DNA of 27,903 bases from an uncultured Pedobacter sp. (GTDB lineage Bacteria; Bacteroidota; Bacteroidia; Sphingobacteriales; Sphingobacteriaceae). The notes beneath the pieces were generated by a model. It was not told the DNA's origin. It saw nothing but the letters and a program-made list of their open reading frames with translations, and made no database searches. A program made the position numbers and the translations under genes. This document shows, in pieces, positions 7,623-15,408 of the stretch. Positions within the stretch are counted from its first letter, which is position 1; every line of letters starts with the position of its first letter. Location: NCBI RefSeq assembly GCF_946480185.1, contig NZ_CAMLIG010000042.1, forward strand, positions 1 through 27,903, given 5' to 3'.

Positions 7623-9383
7623 AAATCTTTGGCTAATGCCTGATGCTCTTTTGACCTGTGCTTCGGAAGCATCTAAAATTGATTTCGCTGTTGCCTGAAG
7701 CACCACTCTCTTTTTTGCCCGGGTAACGCCTGTGTAAAGCAGTTCGCGAGTTAAAATATTGATGCCCTCTGTTTTTGGTAATAGGATAAGAACTTGGTCA
7801 AACTCAGAACCCTGACTTTTATGTATGGTCATAGCAAAAACCGTTTCTACACCAGCAAGCAAACCGGGCAAAACTTGTTTTAAATTGCCTTCACTGTCTT
7901 CAAAATACGCTTTTAAAATTCCCTGCTCATCTTTTCTGATGATTCCAATATCGCCATTAAACAAACCAAGTTCGTAATTGTTGCTGTTCATAATAACGGG
8001 ACGATGTTCATAGAATTCAGTATCTGTTTTTAATAGCGAATGCTTAGCAAGATATTGCTCAATTTTTTTATTGGTGATATACAACCCTTGTTCGCCTTCT
8101 CTAATCGCACATAAAACGCGTAATTGGTTAAACTTTTTTAAAGCTTTTTGGATATCAGCTTCTCCAATATATTCTTGATAGCCCGAAACAAAACTTTCGA
8201 AAACAGTTTTCTCAAATTCCGTATCAATCAATACCTGTTCATCTGTATTTTGACGGATAAACTCGTTTATTTTGGACTTATCATTTAAAATAATGGCAGT
8301 ACTAAATTTGCCAATTCCTTCTTCGCTGTTAAAGCGATGGCTATGTTGTAACTCCACAATATGCTGAAAAAGTGGATGTTCTGATAAAGCAGAAGCTGTT
8401 TGGATTTGGGATGTTGCTTCGGTAATAAAATAATTAATCAATGATTGCCGTTCTGCGCTAAACAGGTTGAGTTCATTTTGTGCCATACATAAATCGCCAA
8501 ATAAACTTCCGACTTCTACCGATGCCAGCTGGTTTTTATCGCCCAACAAAATTAACCTGGTTTGCATTCCAATTGCATCAAGCAATTTCGAGAAAAGCGC
8601 CACATCAATCATCGAAGATTCATCTACAATAACCACATCAAAATTTAGGGGATTTTCGGCGTGATGTTTAAAATAAGGAGAATCTTTAACAAAGCCCAAC
8701 AAGCGATGCAGGGTTGCCGGCTGAATCTCTTGAAATTTGTTTTTTATATTTTCCGAAACGTTTAACCGCGCACTTTTCAAAGACTCCGCCATTCGGGCAG
8801 AAGCTTTACCAGTTGGTGCCGCTAAACCCACTTTTAGGTCTGGGTTTAAATGAAATAAGATAGCTAAAATTTTCGCAACCGTTGTGGTTTTTCCGGTTCC
8901 CGGTCCGCCGGTGATGATGCTAAAATTGTTGATATAACTGTTAACCGCTGCCGCCAGTTGCCAGTTTGTTTTTCCGGTATTTCCTGCAAATAATGCGGTG
9001 ACGAAATCTCTGTTCTGTTTAAGTTCATCAATCCTTTTTGCCTCGTTTGTTTTTTCACTTTCTACAAAAGTTTGGATTCGGTTCAATATTTTACTTTCGT
9101 AATTAAAATAACGCTGTAAGTACAAACGGTTTTGGTGTAGAATAAAAGGTTGCTTTTCTTTAGAAATGCGACTGACCAATTTGTTTTTAGGGAGATTTTT
9201 TATGGCCTCATCCAAACTCAAATAATAGGGGGGAAGTTCATCTTCTGCCACATCAATAGCTGATAAATCTAAACAAATATGCCCTTCAGCCAGCTTTTTA
9301 GAAACTAAATAAGCTAAAGGTTTTAGCGTTTCGCTTTTGAAAAAAGAAGCAAATTGCTGGTGAATATCATTGTAGGTTTGCAT
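7611..9383 (-). CDS. recD: RecD, exodeoxyribonuclease V alpha subunit (SF1B 5'-3' helicase)
   Basis: 590 residues (E. coli RecD is 608), ATG at 9383. RecD is the fast 5'-3' motor of RecBCD. Domains in order: an N-terminal domain (about 1-110) that contacts RecC in known structures; Walker A GGPGTGKTTT (159-168); motif Ia LAAPTGKASARMAESL; Walker B VIVDESSMID (251-260); motif III LLGDKNQLASVEVGS; and a C-terminal 2A domain with AMTIHKSQGSEFDQV and LLYTGVTRAKKRVVL. All helicase motifs look intact. It is first in the recD-recC-recB order; in E. coli recD is last and ptrA lies between recC and recB. Its last three codons and stop lie inside the right copy of the 22-bp repeat. RecD2-type helicases are longer at the N terminus and stand alone, so RecD is the better call. 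Confidence 0.96.
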   Translation of the reverse strand: MQTYNDIHQQFASFFKSETLKPLAYLVSKKLAEGHICLDLSAIDVAEDELPPYYLSLDEAIKNLPKNKLVSRISKEKQPFILHQNRLYLQRYFNYESKILNRIQTFVESEKTNEAKRIDELKQNRDFVTALFAGNTGKTNWQLAAAVNSYINNFSIITGGPGTGKTTTVAKILAILFHLNPDLKVGLAAPTGKASARMAESLKSARLNVSENIKNKFQEIQPATLHRLLGFVKDSPYFKHHAENPLNFDVVIVDESSMIDVALFSKLLDAIGMQTRLILLGDKNQLASVEVGSLFGDLCMAQNELNLFSAERQSLINYFITEATSQIQTASALSEHPLFQHIVELQHSHRFNSEEGIGKFSTAIILNDKSKINEFIRQNTDEQVLIDTEFEKTVFESFVSGYQEYIGEADIQKALKKFNQLRVLCAIREGEQGLYITNKKIEQYLAKHSLLKTDTEFYEHRPVIMNSNNYELGLFNGDIGIIRKDEQGILKAYFEDSEGNLKQVLPGLLAGVETVFAMTIHKSQGSEFDQVLILLPKTEGINILTRELLYTGVTRAKKRVVLQATAKSILDASEAQVKRASGISQRFLNY

Positions 9384-9748
9384 TTGTTGTTTATCGCTAT
9401 TTTAAATGTTTAGTTCAGCAGTTCATCTCAACGATAGGAAAGATCTCTGAGTTCTCTTGCACTACCCAAACTTAACCCAAATTTACCTTTTGTGGTTCAA
9501 AAAAGGGTTCAGCTTCCATCGCCTGGAGATTCCTCCTCGTACCTCGTTCGGAATGACGACGTGAATACCCGTCTTTTTGATTAAGTTTTCAAGATAGGAA
9601 AAATCTACTTTCAAGAACATATTGTGGAAAGCTTTTTTGAAAAATTTATTGAAGAAATAGGAAAATAAAGCTGATTATCTTATTAACTTCATGCTTTAAT
9701 TTGAAATCCTATAAAGGTTATATTTTACCACTATTTAAAAGATAAAAA
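9384..9748. repeat. Gene-free stretch with degenerate dispersed-repeat sequence
   Basis: This 365-bp gap between divergent recD and the VOC gene holds no ORF I would call. Two pieces resemble intergenic repeats I associate with Sphingobacteriaceae: 9422-9450 (containing CTCAACGATAGGAAAGATCTC) and 9522-9571 (CTGGAGATTCCTCCTCGTAC, then CTCGTTCGGAATGACGACG). A shorter echo, AAGATAGGAAAAATCT, lies at 9591-9606. The rest is AT-rich and unremarkable apart from the promoter candidate listed separately. The repeat family assignment is from memory and unverified. Confidence 0.5.
9467..9501 (-). promoter_or_regulatory. Candidate promoter of recD-recC-recB
   Basis: On the minus strand TAAGTTTG (9467-9474) matches the Bacteroidota -7 consensus TAnnTTTG. 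A TTTG at 9498-9501 lies 23 bp upstream and could act as the -33 element. A second -7 match, TAAATTTG, is at 9478-9485. Transcription from the first would begin near 9460, giving a leader of about 75 bases before the recD ATG at 9383. No other consensus match was seen between here and recD. Motif-based inference. Confidence 0.45.
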
Positions 9749-10099
9749 ATGCTCAAAAGTATCTGCCCTAAATTGCCTATGCGCAATAAAAAAACTACCT
9801 TGATTTATTATCAACAGCTCGGTTTTGCAGTTTTAGGTGATTATGGAAATTATCTGTTGATGCAAAAGGATGAAATAGAAATTCACTTTTTCGAGTTTCA
9901 AAAACTTAATCCAAAAGAGAATTACGGACAGGTTTATATCAGAACCAATGCTATTGAAAATTTATACACCGATTTATTGGGTAAAAATATCGACATCCAT
10001 CCAAATGGAAAACTAAAAACCCAACCTTGGGGACAAAAAGAGTTCTCATTGTTAGATCCTGACTCCAACTTACTTACATTTGGCGAAGCTTTATTATAG
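9749..10099 (+). CDS. VOC-fold protein (glyoxalase/bleomycin-resistance-like)
   Basis: 116 residues, ATG at 9749. The sequence has one betaalphabetabetabeta unit followed by a second: KTTLIYYQQLGFAVLGDYGNYLLMQKDEIEIHFFEF, then QVYIRTNAIENLYTDLLGKN, then WGQKEFSLLDPDSNLLTFGE. The IHFFEF strand and the DPDSNLLTFGE ending are typical of the vicinal-oxygen-chelate superfamily, in particular the small bleomycin-resistance-type proteins that dimerise to bind a ligand. Catalytic metal ligands cannot be assigned safely, so this may be a ligand-binding protein, not an enzyme. It lies 33 bp upstream of the DUF3820 gene on the same strand, so the two may be co-transcribed. No exact TAnnTTTG was seen upstream. 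Fold confident, substrate unknown. Confidence 0.9.
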   Translation: MLKSICPKLPMRNKKTTLIYYQQLGFAVLGDYGNYLLMQKDEIEIHFFEFQKLNPKENYGQVYIRTNAIENLYTDLLGKNIDIHPNGKLKTQPWGQKEFSLLDPDSNLLTFGEALL

Positions 10100-10132
10100 A
10101 AAATAAGAAAACTCAAGTCAACAATCGCATAA

Positions 10133-10345
10133 ATGGACAAACAAATTTTATTGGATTTAGTGAAAGAGCGAATGCATTTTGGTAAATATAAAGGTCGTTT
10201 ACTGTGCGATTTGCCCGTTTCTTACTTGGAATGGTTTGCATCAAAAGGCTGGCCACCCGGTAAATTAGGACATCAGTTGGCCACTATTTACGAAATCAAA
10301 ATCAACGGATTGGAAGAATTGCTAAAACCTTTCCGCCGTGGTTAA
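10133..10345 (+). CDS. DUF3820 family small protein
   Basis: 70 residues, ATG at 10133. HFGKYKGRLLCDLPVSYLEWF followed by a Gly/Pro-rich turn (KGWPPGKLG) is the hallmark of DUF3820, small cytoplasmic proteins described only as putative quorum-sensing-regulated virulence factors in some annotations; the molecular function is unknown to me. Length is normal for the family. It follows the VOC gene by 33 bp and converges on the gtrA-family gene, the two stop codons sharing the four bases TTAA (10342-10345). No terminator separates the convergent genes. Confidence 0.9.
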   Translation: MDKQILLDLVKERMHFGKYKGRLLCDLPVSYLEWFASKGWPPGKLGHQLATIYEIKINGLEELLKPFRRG

Positions 10346-10842
10346 ACTTTCTTTTTAAAGGAGAAGTTTCTTTGTGAAAAGTAACTAAATAGCGTTACCA
10401 CTGCAAAAGTTAACATGTAAGATGGTGTGGGGTACCAGTGCATGAAATCCACAAAAAGCTTCATGAAAACGTAATTCAATAAAATACAAACTAAAACAAC
10501 AGATAAATACCTGAACAACTGCACCCTTTTTAACAAGTACGAACCGCCAAAAACCACATAAGTATTTAGGTAAAATCCGATAGGAAAACTAATACTGAAA
10601 GCGGCTAAAAAAGAGAAAATATGCGAACTGAGGGCAATATTTGGTACAATATGAACAACTTGCTTTTTAACGATAAAGTTTTCTGTTATTGCAAAAATCA
10701 AGAAATTCAATACCGCGTTTCCGCCTCCGCAAACTGCATAGCGGTAGGTTTGTAAAGGCATCAGCTTTTTAAAAAGCGGGTAGAAGCTATCTAGTAATCC
10801 TATAAGAAATTTTTGAAACTTTTTGTTTAGCCTGCTAATCAT
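10342..10842 (-). CDS. GtrA-family polytopic membrane protein
   Basis: 166 residues from ATG 10842. The frame can be extended to a TTG at 10851, but ATG fits better: the extra codons VL add nothing and the TTG lies in AT-rich leader. Four hydrophobic segments are visible (roughly residues 30-50, 65-90, 105-125 and 135-155). The opening RYAVCGGGNAVLNFLIF, the second-helix region SFLAAFSISFPIGFYLNTYVVF and the end FSYFSQRNFSFKKK match the GtrA family, small inner-membrane proteins linked to flipping of lipid-linked sugars or glycosylation of surface polysaccharides. It lies downstream of manC on the same strand but beyond a hairpin terminator, so expression may rely on read-through or its own promoter. 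Being next to manC and kdsD fits an envelope-glycan role. The exact substrate is unknown. Confidence 0.88.
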   Translation of the reverse strand: MISRLNKKFQKFLIGLLDSFYPLFKKLMPLQTYRYAVCGGGNAVLNFLIFAITENFIVKKQVVHIVPNIALSSHIFSFLAAFSISFPIGFYLNTYVVFGGSYLLKRVQLFRYLSVVLVCILLNYVFMKLFVDFMHWYPTPSYMLTFAVVTLFSYFSQRNFSFKKKV

Positions 10843-10867
10843 CAGAACCAAATATCACTTTTAATGT

Positions 10868-10902
10868 AAAAATCAAATGCCCAGATAGGAGTGGGCATTT
10901 GA
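10868..10902 (-). terminator. Rho-independent terminator after manC
   Basis: A perfect 10-bp stem, TCAAATGCCC (10873-10882) with GGGCATTTGA (10893-10902) and a 10-base loop, starts 14 bases past the manC stop in the minus direction. Five T residues follow on the minus strand (10868-10872). It separates kdsD-manC from the gtrA-family gene. Confidence 0.75.
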
Positions 10903-10916
10903 AAATAATCGTTTTA

Positions 10917-12002
10917 TTAAATGTATTTATTGCCAAACTTCTGCTTCACATCCGCAACAACCTGTTTTACGTGTTGCTCTTTATCTCGCGGACAAATCAT
11001 TAAAGTGTTGTTTGATTCTACCACGATAAAATCATGCAAATCTTGTAAGATAACCAATTTGTCTTTTGGAACGTTAACCATACAGTTTGATGAATTGTAC
11101 ATCATCACACCTTCTTGGTTAATTACCGCATTGCCTACATAATCTTTATCTGCCAGTTCATAAACTGATGCCCAAGTTCCTAAATCAGACCAGCCAAATT
11201 CTGATGGCATAACAAATACATTGTTTGCTTTTTCCATGATTCCATAATCAATAGAAATATTGGTGCACCGCTGAAAAGCAGATTGTATAAAATCTTTCTC
11301 TGAGCCAGAATTATAATGGTTCTTCCCACTTCTGAAAATCTCACTTATATCGGCTAAATGCTTGTCAAAAGCTTCAATTATTGAGGAAACGCTCCAAATA
11401 AATATTCCCGAATTCCAAAGAAAATCTCCACTAGCTAAAAAAGTCTGTGCAATTTCTAAAGTAGGTTTTTCGGTAAAGGTTTTAACCTTGTGCAAGTTTT
11501 CTTCGATGGTGTTTTCTGAGTATTGGATATAGCCATAACCAGTATCAGGGCGAGAAGGTTTTATGCCCAATGTAATTAAACAGTTATGGGTTTTACTAGC
11601 TTCTAAAGCTTTATTTATAGTTTCAATAAAACGGTCGGTTTCTAAAATTAAATGGTCTGATGGTGCAACAACAATCTGAGCATTAGGGTTTAACTGTTTT
11701 ATTTTATAACAACCGTAAGCAATACACGGGGCCGTATTTCGCATAATCGGCTCTCCAATAATTTGGTTGTCAGTTAGCTCCGGCAGTTGCTCCTTTACTA
11801 AATCAAAATAATTTTCGTTGGTTAAAATGTATATGTTTTCAACCGGCAATATTTTTTTAAACCGTTCAAAAGTGTTTTGGATCAAGCTTTTTCCTGTTCC
11901 TAAAACATCTAAAAACTGTTTAGGATAAGTGGTTCTGCTCACCGGCCAAAATCTGCTTCCAATACCACCTGCCATTATTAAGGCATAATTATTTTCGTTC
12001 AT
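10917..12002 (-). CDS. manC: Mannose-1-phosphate guanylyltransferase
   Basis: 361 residues, ATG at 12002. It makes GDP-mannose from mannose-1-phosphate and GTP, supplying mannose- and fucose-derived units of surface glycans. The nucleotidyltransferase signature is at the N terminus: IMAGGIGSRFWPVSRTTYPKQF (residues 9-30), with the R and K of the GxGxR...PKQF motif intact. Downstream are VAPSDHLI, GYGYIQ, FTEKP and WNSGIFIW, all typical of the GMP-type family. The length fits the monofunctional enzyme; the C-terminal cupin isomerase domain of bifunctional ManC/AlgA proteins is absent. It begins 12 bp after the kdsD stop on the same strand, so kdsD-manC probably form one transcript, ended by the hairpin downstream. 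Family call confident. Confidence 0.96.
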   Translation of the reverse strand: MNENNYALIMAGGIGSRFWPVSRTTYPKQFLDVLGTGKSLIQNTFERFKKILPVENIYILTNENYFDLVKEQLPELTDNQIIGEPIMRNTAPCIAYGCYKIKQLNPNAQIVVAPSDHLILETDRFIETINKALEASKTHNCLITLGIKPSRPDTGYGYIQYSENTIEENLHKVKTFTEKPTLEIAQTFLASGDFLWNSGIFIWSVSSIIEAFDKHLADISEIFRSGKNHYNSGSEKDFIQSAFQRCTNISIDYGIMEKANNVFVMPSEFGWSDLGTWASVYELADKDYVGNAVINQEGVMMYNSSNCMVNVPKDKLVILQDLHDFIVVESNNTLMICPRDKEQHVKQVVADVKQKFGNKYI

Positions 12003-12014
12003 GAGGTTTTTGTA

Positions 12015-12980
12015 TTATATAATTCCTTCGCGTAATAAATCGTGTAAATGTACAACGCCTTCGTATTTGTTGTTTTTTGTGACGATGAGCTGCGTAATGT
12101 TAAACTGTTTCATTTTATTGAGCGCAACAACCGCCATTTCTCCTTCATCAATAGTTTTAGGATTTTGGTTCATAATATCAACGGCTTTCAAATTTTCAAA
12201 AGACTGATGCTTTTCCATCATTCTCCGTAAATCGCCGTCCGTAATAACGCCCCTAAGTTCAAGATTTTCTACTATAGCCACAACTCCTAATCTTTTTTTA
12301 GTGATTTCTAAAATGGCATCCTTAATTGATGCATTAATATTTAGTTGTGGTTTTTCATTAAGTGAGCTTAAATCAGAAACCTTTAAATATAATTTTTTCC
12401 CTAAAGCACCGCCGGGATGGTATTTAGCGAAATCTTCTTGGGAAAAGGTTCTACATTCTATTAAGCAAACCGCCAAGGCATCGCCTAAAACTAATTGTAC
12501 AGTTGTGCTAGTGGTTGGAGCTAAATTGTTTGGACAAGCTTCTTTATCAATACTTGCATCTAAAACAAAATCAGACTGTTGCGCCAGATAAGATTCTTTC
12601 TCGCCAACAATACATGCTAATGGGTTGTCGCCCTGTTTCAATAGTGGAATCAGTACTTTTATTTCTGCTGTATTTCCACTTTTTGATAGGCAAAGTACCA
12701 GGTCATCTTTTTGGATAATTCCTAAATCGCCGTGGACAGCATCGGCTGCATGCATAAAAATAGCGGGAGTACCGGTAGAATTAAAAGTAGCAACAAGTTT
12801 TTGAGCAATGATGGCACTTTTGCCAACACCCGTAACAATCACTCTTCCTTTTAATATTAATATTTTTTTAACCAGTTTTTCAAAATCAGTAGATAATTGA
12901 GTCGACAGTCTTTTAAGAGCCTCTGTTTCAATGGAAATTGTGCGTTGTGCAATCTCTAAAATTTCTTTAGATGACTTCAA
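12015..12980 (-). CDS. kdsD: Arabinose-5-phosphate isomerase (KpsF/GutQ family)
   Basis: 321 residues. It converts ribulose-5-phosphate to arabinose-5-phosphate, the first step of Kdo synthesis for lipopolysaccharide. An N-terminal SIS domain (about 30-170) carries VIVTGVGKSA (48-56), the MHAADAVHGDLG segment with H83, and LSKSGNTAEI (98-107). Two CBS domains follow (about 200-321), the first with GVVAIVENLELRGVITDGDLRRMM, the second with QLIVTKNNKYEGVVHLHDLLREGI. The start is unusual: the first codon is TTG (12978-12980). There is no in-frame ATG near the N terminus, an in-frame TAA lies upstream, and homology would begin about here. A candidate -7 element is 36 bp upstream. It precedes manC by 12 bp. 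Together with kdsA downstream on the other strand it covers two Kdo steps. Confidence 0.95.
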   Translation of the reverse strand: MKSSKEILEIAQRTISIETEALKRLSTQLSTDFEKLVKKILILKGRVIVTGVGKSAIIAQKLVATFNSTGTPAIFMHAADAVHGDLGIIQKDDLVLCLSKSGNTAEIKVLIPLLKQGDNPLACIVGEKESYLAQQSDFVLDASIDKEACPNNLAPTTSTTVQLVLGDALAVCLIECRTFSQEDFAKYHPGGALGKKLYLKVSDLSSLNEKPQLNINASIKDAILEITKKRLGVVAIVENLELRGVITDGDLRRMMEKHQSFENLKAVDIMNQNPKTIDEGEMAVVALNKMKQFNITQLIVTKNNKYEGVVHLHDLLREGII

Positions 12981-13015
12981 TATTGTAAATTTTATAATTA
13001 AATATATTTATTTCA

Positions 13016-13023
13016 CAAAAATA
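13016..13023 (-). promoter_or_regulatory. Candidate -7 promoter element for kdsD-manC
   Basis: TATTTTTG on the minus strand is an exact TAnnTTTG match, 36 bp upstream of the kdsD start codon, predicting a leader of about 30 bases. No TTTG sits at the usual -33 distance. The divergent recQ side has only the near match TATTTTG (13028-13034), one base short in the spacer. Confidence 0.45.
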
Positions 13024-13074
13024 TGTTATTTTGAAGTCTAAAATCAGCATGGGCTGTTTTTTTTGACAATAAAA

Positions 13075-15264
13075 ATGCAGATTAAAAAATCTTTAATAGA
13101 CAATTTACAGACGTTTTTTGGCTTTGATAACTTTAAGGGAGATCAAGAAGCCATTATTGATAGTATTTTAGAAGGTAATGATACGTTTGTAATCATGCCA
13201 ACCGGCGGTGGTAAATCCATCTGTTATCAGTTGCCAGCTTTAATGAGCGAAGGTACTGCGTTGGTAATTTCCCCACTGATAGCCTTGATGAAAAATCAGG
13301 TGGATCAGCTAAGGGCATTTGGTGGGAGAGAGAGTATTGCACATTTCTTAAACTCATCTTTAAACAAAACCGAAATTGTCAAAGTAAAGCAGGATGTACT
13401 TGCCGGCGAGACCAAACTTTTATATGTTGCGCCTGAGTCTTTAACTAAACAAGATAATATCGATTTTTTAAAACTGTTAAAAGTTTCTTTTGTTGCTATT
13501 GATGAGGCGCACTGTATTTCAGAATGGGGTCATGATTTTAGACCGGAGTACCGAAAAATTCGTCAGGTGATTAATAATATCGATGAAGGTATTTCTTTAA
13601 TCGCTTTAACCGCCACTGCAACGCCTAAAGTGCAGTATGATATCCAGAAGAATTTGCAGATGACAAATGCAAATCTGTTTAAATCTTCTTTTAACAGACC
13701 AAATCTTTATTATGATGTCCGTCCGAAAAACAACGTCATCAAAGAAATTGTAAAATACATTAAAAACCATCCCGGAAAATCAGGAATTGTTTATTGCTTA
13801 AGCCGTAAAAAGGTAGAGGAAGTGAGCAATGCACTGGAAATAAATGGAATAAAATCCTTGCCTTATCATGCAGGGTTAGATCCAAAAGTGCGGGCCGATA
13901 CACAGGATAAGTTTTTGATGGAGGATGTGGACGTAATTGTTGCCACAATCGCTTTCGGTATGGGAATTGACAAGCCGGATGTCCGTTATGTGATTCACCA
14001 TGATATTCCTAAGAGTATGGAAGGTTATTATCAGGAAACTGGTAGGGCCGGACGCGACGGCGGAGAAGGTGTTTGCATTGCGTTTTACTCGGAGAAAGAT
14101 ATTGATAAACTGGCTAAATTCATGAAAGACAAGCCAGTTTCTGAAAGAGAAATTGGTACGCAGATTCTAAAAGAAGTTATAGATTATTCAGAATCAGCAG
14201 TTTGCAGAAGAAAACAGATTTTACATTATTTCGGCGAAAACTTTAATGAAGTTGGCTGTAACAATATGTGCGATAACTGCAGGGCACAAAAGCAATATTT
14301 TAGTGCAGATGAACCTTTAACAACGGTTTTGAGAATCATCAAAGACTTTGGAGAAAAGTTTGACGATCATTACATCATTAACGTGTTAATGGGCTTAGAA
14401 ACTGCACAGATACAATCTTACAAACATCATCAGTCTAAATATTTTGGTGCAGGTAAAGAGCAGGGTTTGTTGCTCTGGAAATCTGTTTTGCGCCAAGCTT
14501 TATTAGATAATTTTATTGCCAAAGATGTAGATAATTTTGGCTTGTTAAGGCTTGCGAAGTCTGGTGAGAATTATTTGAAAAACCCACATGCGCTTCGTTT
14601 TATCTTAAACAGAGAAATGGAAGCCATAAAAGACGATGATGATGACCATGGCCAACAGGGCGGTGGCGCAGTGGATGCACAACTTTTGCAGCTTTTAAAA
14701 GATTTACGTAAAAAAATTGCCAAACAGAAAAACCTGCCTCCGTTTGTTGTTTTTCAAGATCCTTCATTAGAGGAAATGTGTACGCATTATCCAATAAATA
14801 TGGATGAACTAAAACATATTTCGGGAGTTGGGAACGGAAAAGCTGCTAAATTTGGTTCAAGTTTTATCGAGCTGATTAAGAAATACGTAGAAGATAACGA
14901 CATCGATCGTCCGATTGATTTTGTGGTAAAAACTACAGCAAATAAGTCAGCTTTAAAAGTTTCTATCATCCAAAATATTGACCGTCAGATTTCTTTGGAA
15001 GATATAGCGGCTTCAAAAGGTATTTCTTATGAGGATATTTTAAAAGAAGTAGAATCTATAGTAAGCTCCGGAACTAAGCTAAATCTTAATTATTTTATTG
15101 ATGAAGTGATTGATGACGATAGGCAAGACGAAGTTTTCGATTATTTTAGAACTGCTGACGTAGATTCAATTGATAAAGCTTTAGAAGAATTAGGAACCGA
15201 CGACTATAATTGGGAAGAAATTCAACTGATGCGGATTAAGTTTATGTCGGAGTTGGGGAATTAA
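13075..15264 (+). CDS. recQ: ATP-dependent DNA helicase RecQ
   Basis: 729 residues from ATG 13075. A TTG at 13063 could add four residues but I prefer ATG. RecQ is a 3'-5' helicase acting in recombination repair and stalled-fork processing. Helicase core: FKGDQEAI Q-motif region, Walker A PTGGGKS (42-48), DEAH box AIDEAHCISEWGHDFRP (141-157), motif IV-VI region GIVYCLSRK, VIVATIAFGMGIDKPDVR and QETGRAGRDG (320-329). Zinc-binding cysteines C377, C395, C399 and C402 follow, then a winged-helix RQC domain (about 405-520) and an HRDC domain (about 525-600). The C-terminal extension of about 120 residues (ISLEDIAASKGISYEDIL onwards) makes it longer than E. coli RecQ (about 610); I recall this as common in Bacteroidota RecQ. 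The Asp-rich linker DDDDDHGQQGGGA precedes HRDC. It is divergent from kdsD. Confidence 0.97.
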   Translation: MQIKKSLIDNLQTFFGFDNFKGDQEAIIDSILEGNDTFVIMPTGGGKSICYQLPALMSEGTALVISPLIALMKNQVDQLRAFGGRESIAHFLNSSLNKTEIVKVKQDVLAGETKLLYVAPESLTKQDNIDFLKLLKVSFVAIDEAHCISEWGHDFRPEYRKIRQVINNIDEGISLIALTATATPKVQYDIQKNLQMTNANLFKSSFNRPNLYYDVRPKNNVIKEIVKYIKNHPGKSGIVYCLSRKKVEEVSNALEINGIKSLPYHAGLDPKVRADTQDKFLMEDVDVIVATIAFGMGIDKPDVRYVIHHDIPKSMEGYYQETGRAGRDGGEGVCIAFYSEKDIDKLAKFMKDKPVSEREIGTQILKEVIDYSESAVCRRKQILHYFGENFNEVGCNNMCDNCRAQKQYFSADEPLTTVLRIIKDFGEKFDDHYIINVLMGLETAQIQSYKHHQSKYFGAGKEQGLLLWKSVLRQALLDNFIAKDVDNFGLLRLAKSGENYLKNPHALRFILNREMEAIKDDDDDHGQQGGGAVDAQLLQLLKDLRKKIAKQKNLPPFVVFQDPSLEEMCTHYPINMDELKHISGVGNGKAAKFGSSFIELIKKYVEDNDIDRPIDFVVKTTANKSALKVSIIQNIDRQISLEDIAASKGISYEDILKEVESIVSSGTKLNLNYFIDEVIDDDRQDEVFDYFRTADVDSIDKALEELGTDDYNWEEIQLMRIKFMSELGN

Positions 15265-15315
15265 TATAGGCTTAAAGCTGATGTGCAACTTTTTGTTTTG
15301 ATACTTTGCCCATCA

Positions 15316-15408
15316 CGTCATGCTGACGACAGGAAGCATCTCATAAGCAGGATTGTTCTGCTCGCTGAACAGCTATAAGATAAGATGTCTCGTTGCCTTG
15401 ACATGACG
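15316..15408. repeat. Imperfect palindromic dispersed element downstream of recQ
   Basis: Outer arms CGTCATG (15316-15322) and CATGACG (15402-15408) are perfect inverted repeats. The next inward sequences, GGAAGCATCTCAT and, on the other strand, ACGAGACATCTTAT, still pair imperfectly. The centre holds a further TGTTC/GAACA stem (15354-15371). The opening CGTCATGCTGA followed by GCATCTCAT resembles an intergenic palindromic repeat I recall as abundant in Sphingobacteriaceae. It lies 51 bp past the recQ stop, so in RNA it could fold into a long hairpin protecting or ending the recQ message. Confidence 0.65.

Noticed and set aside
4073..9383. A defence island built around helicase-nuclease genes
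   Set aside because: The three proteins have the motif order and sizes of housekeeping RecB, RecC and RecD, and no defence-associated effector or toxin gene is adjacent.
13063..13074. TTG start for RecQ at 13063
   Set aside because: ATG at 13075 is only four codons downstream and gives the usual start of the protein.
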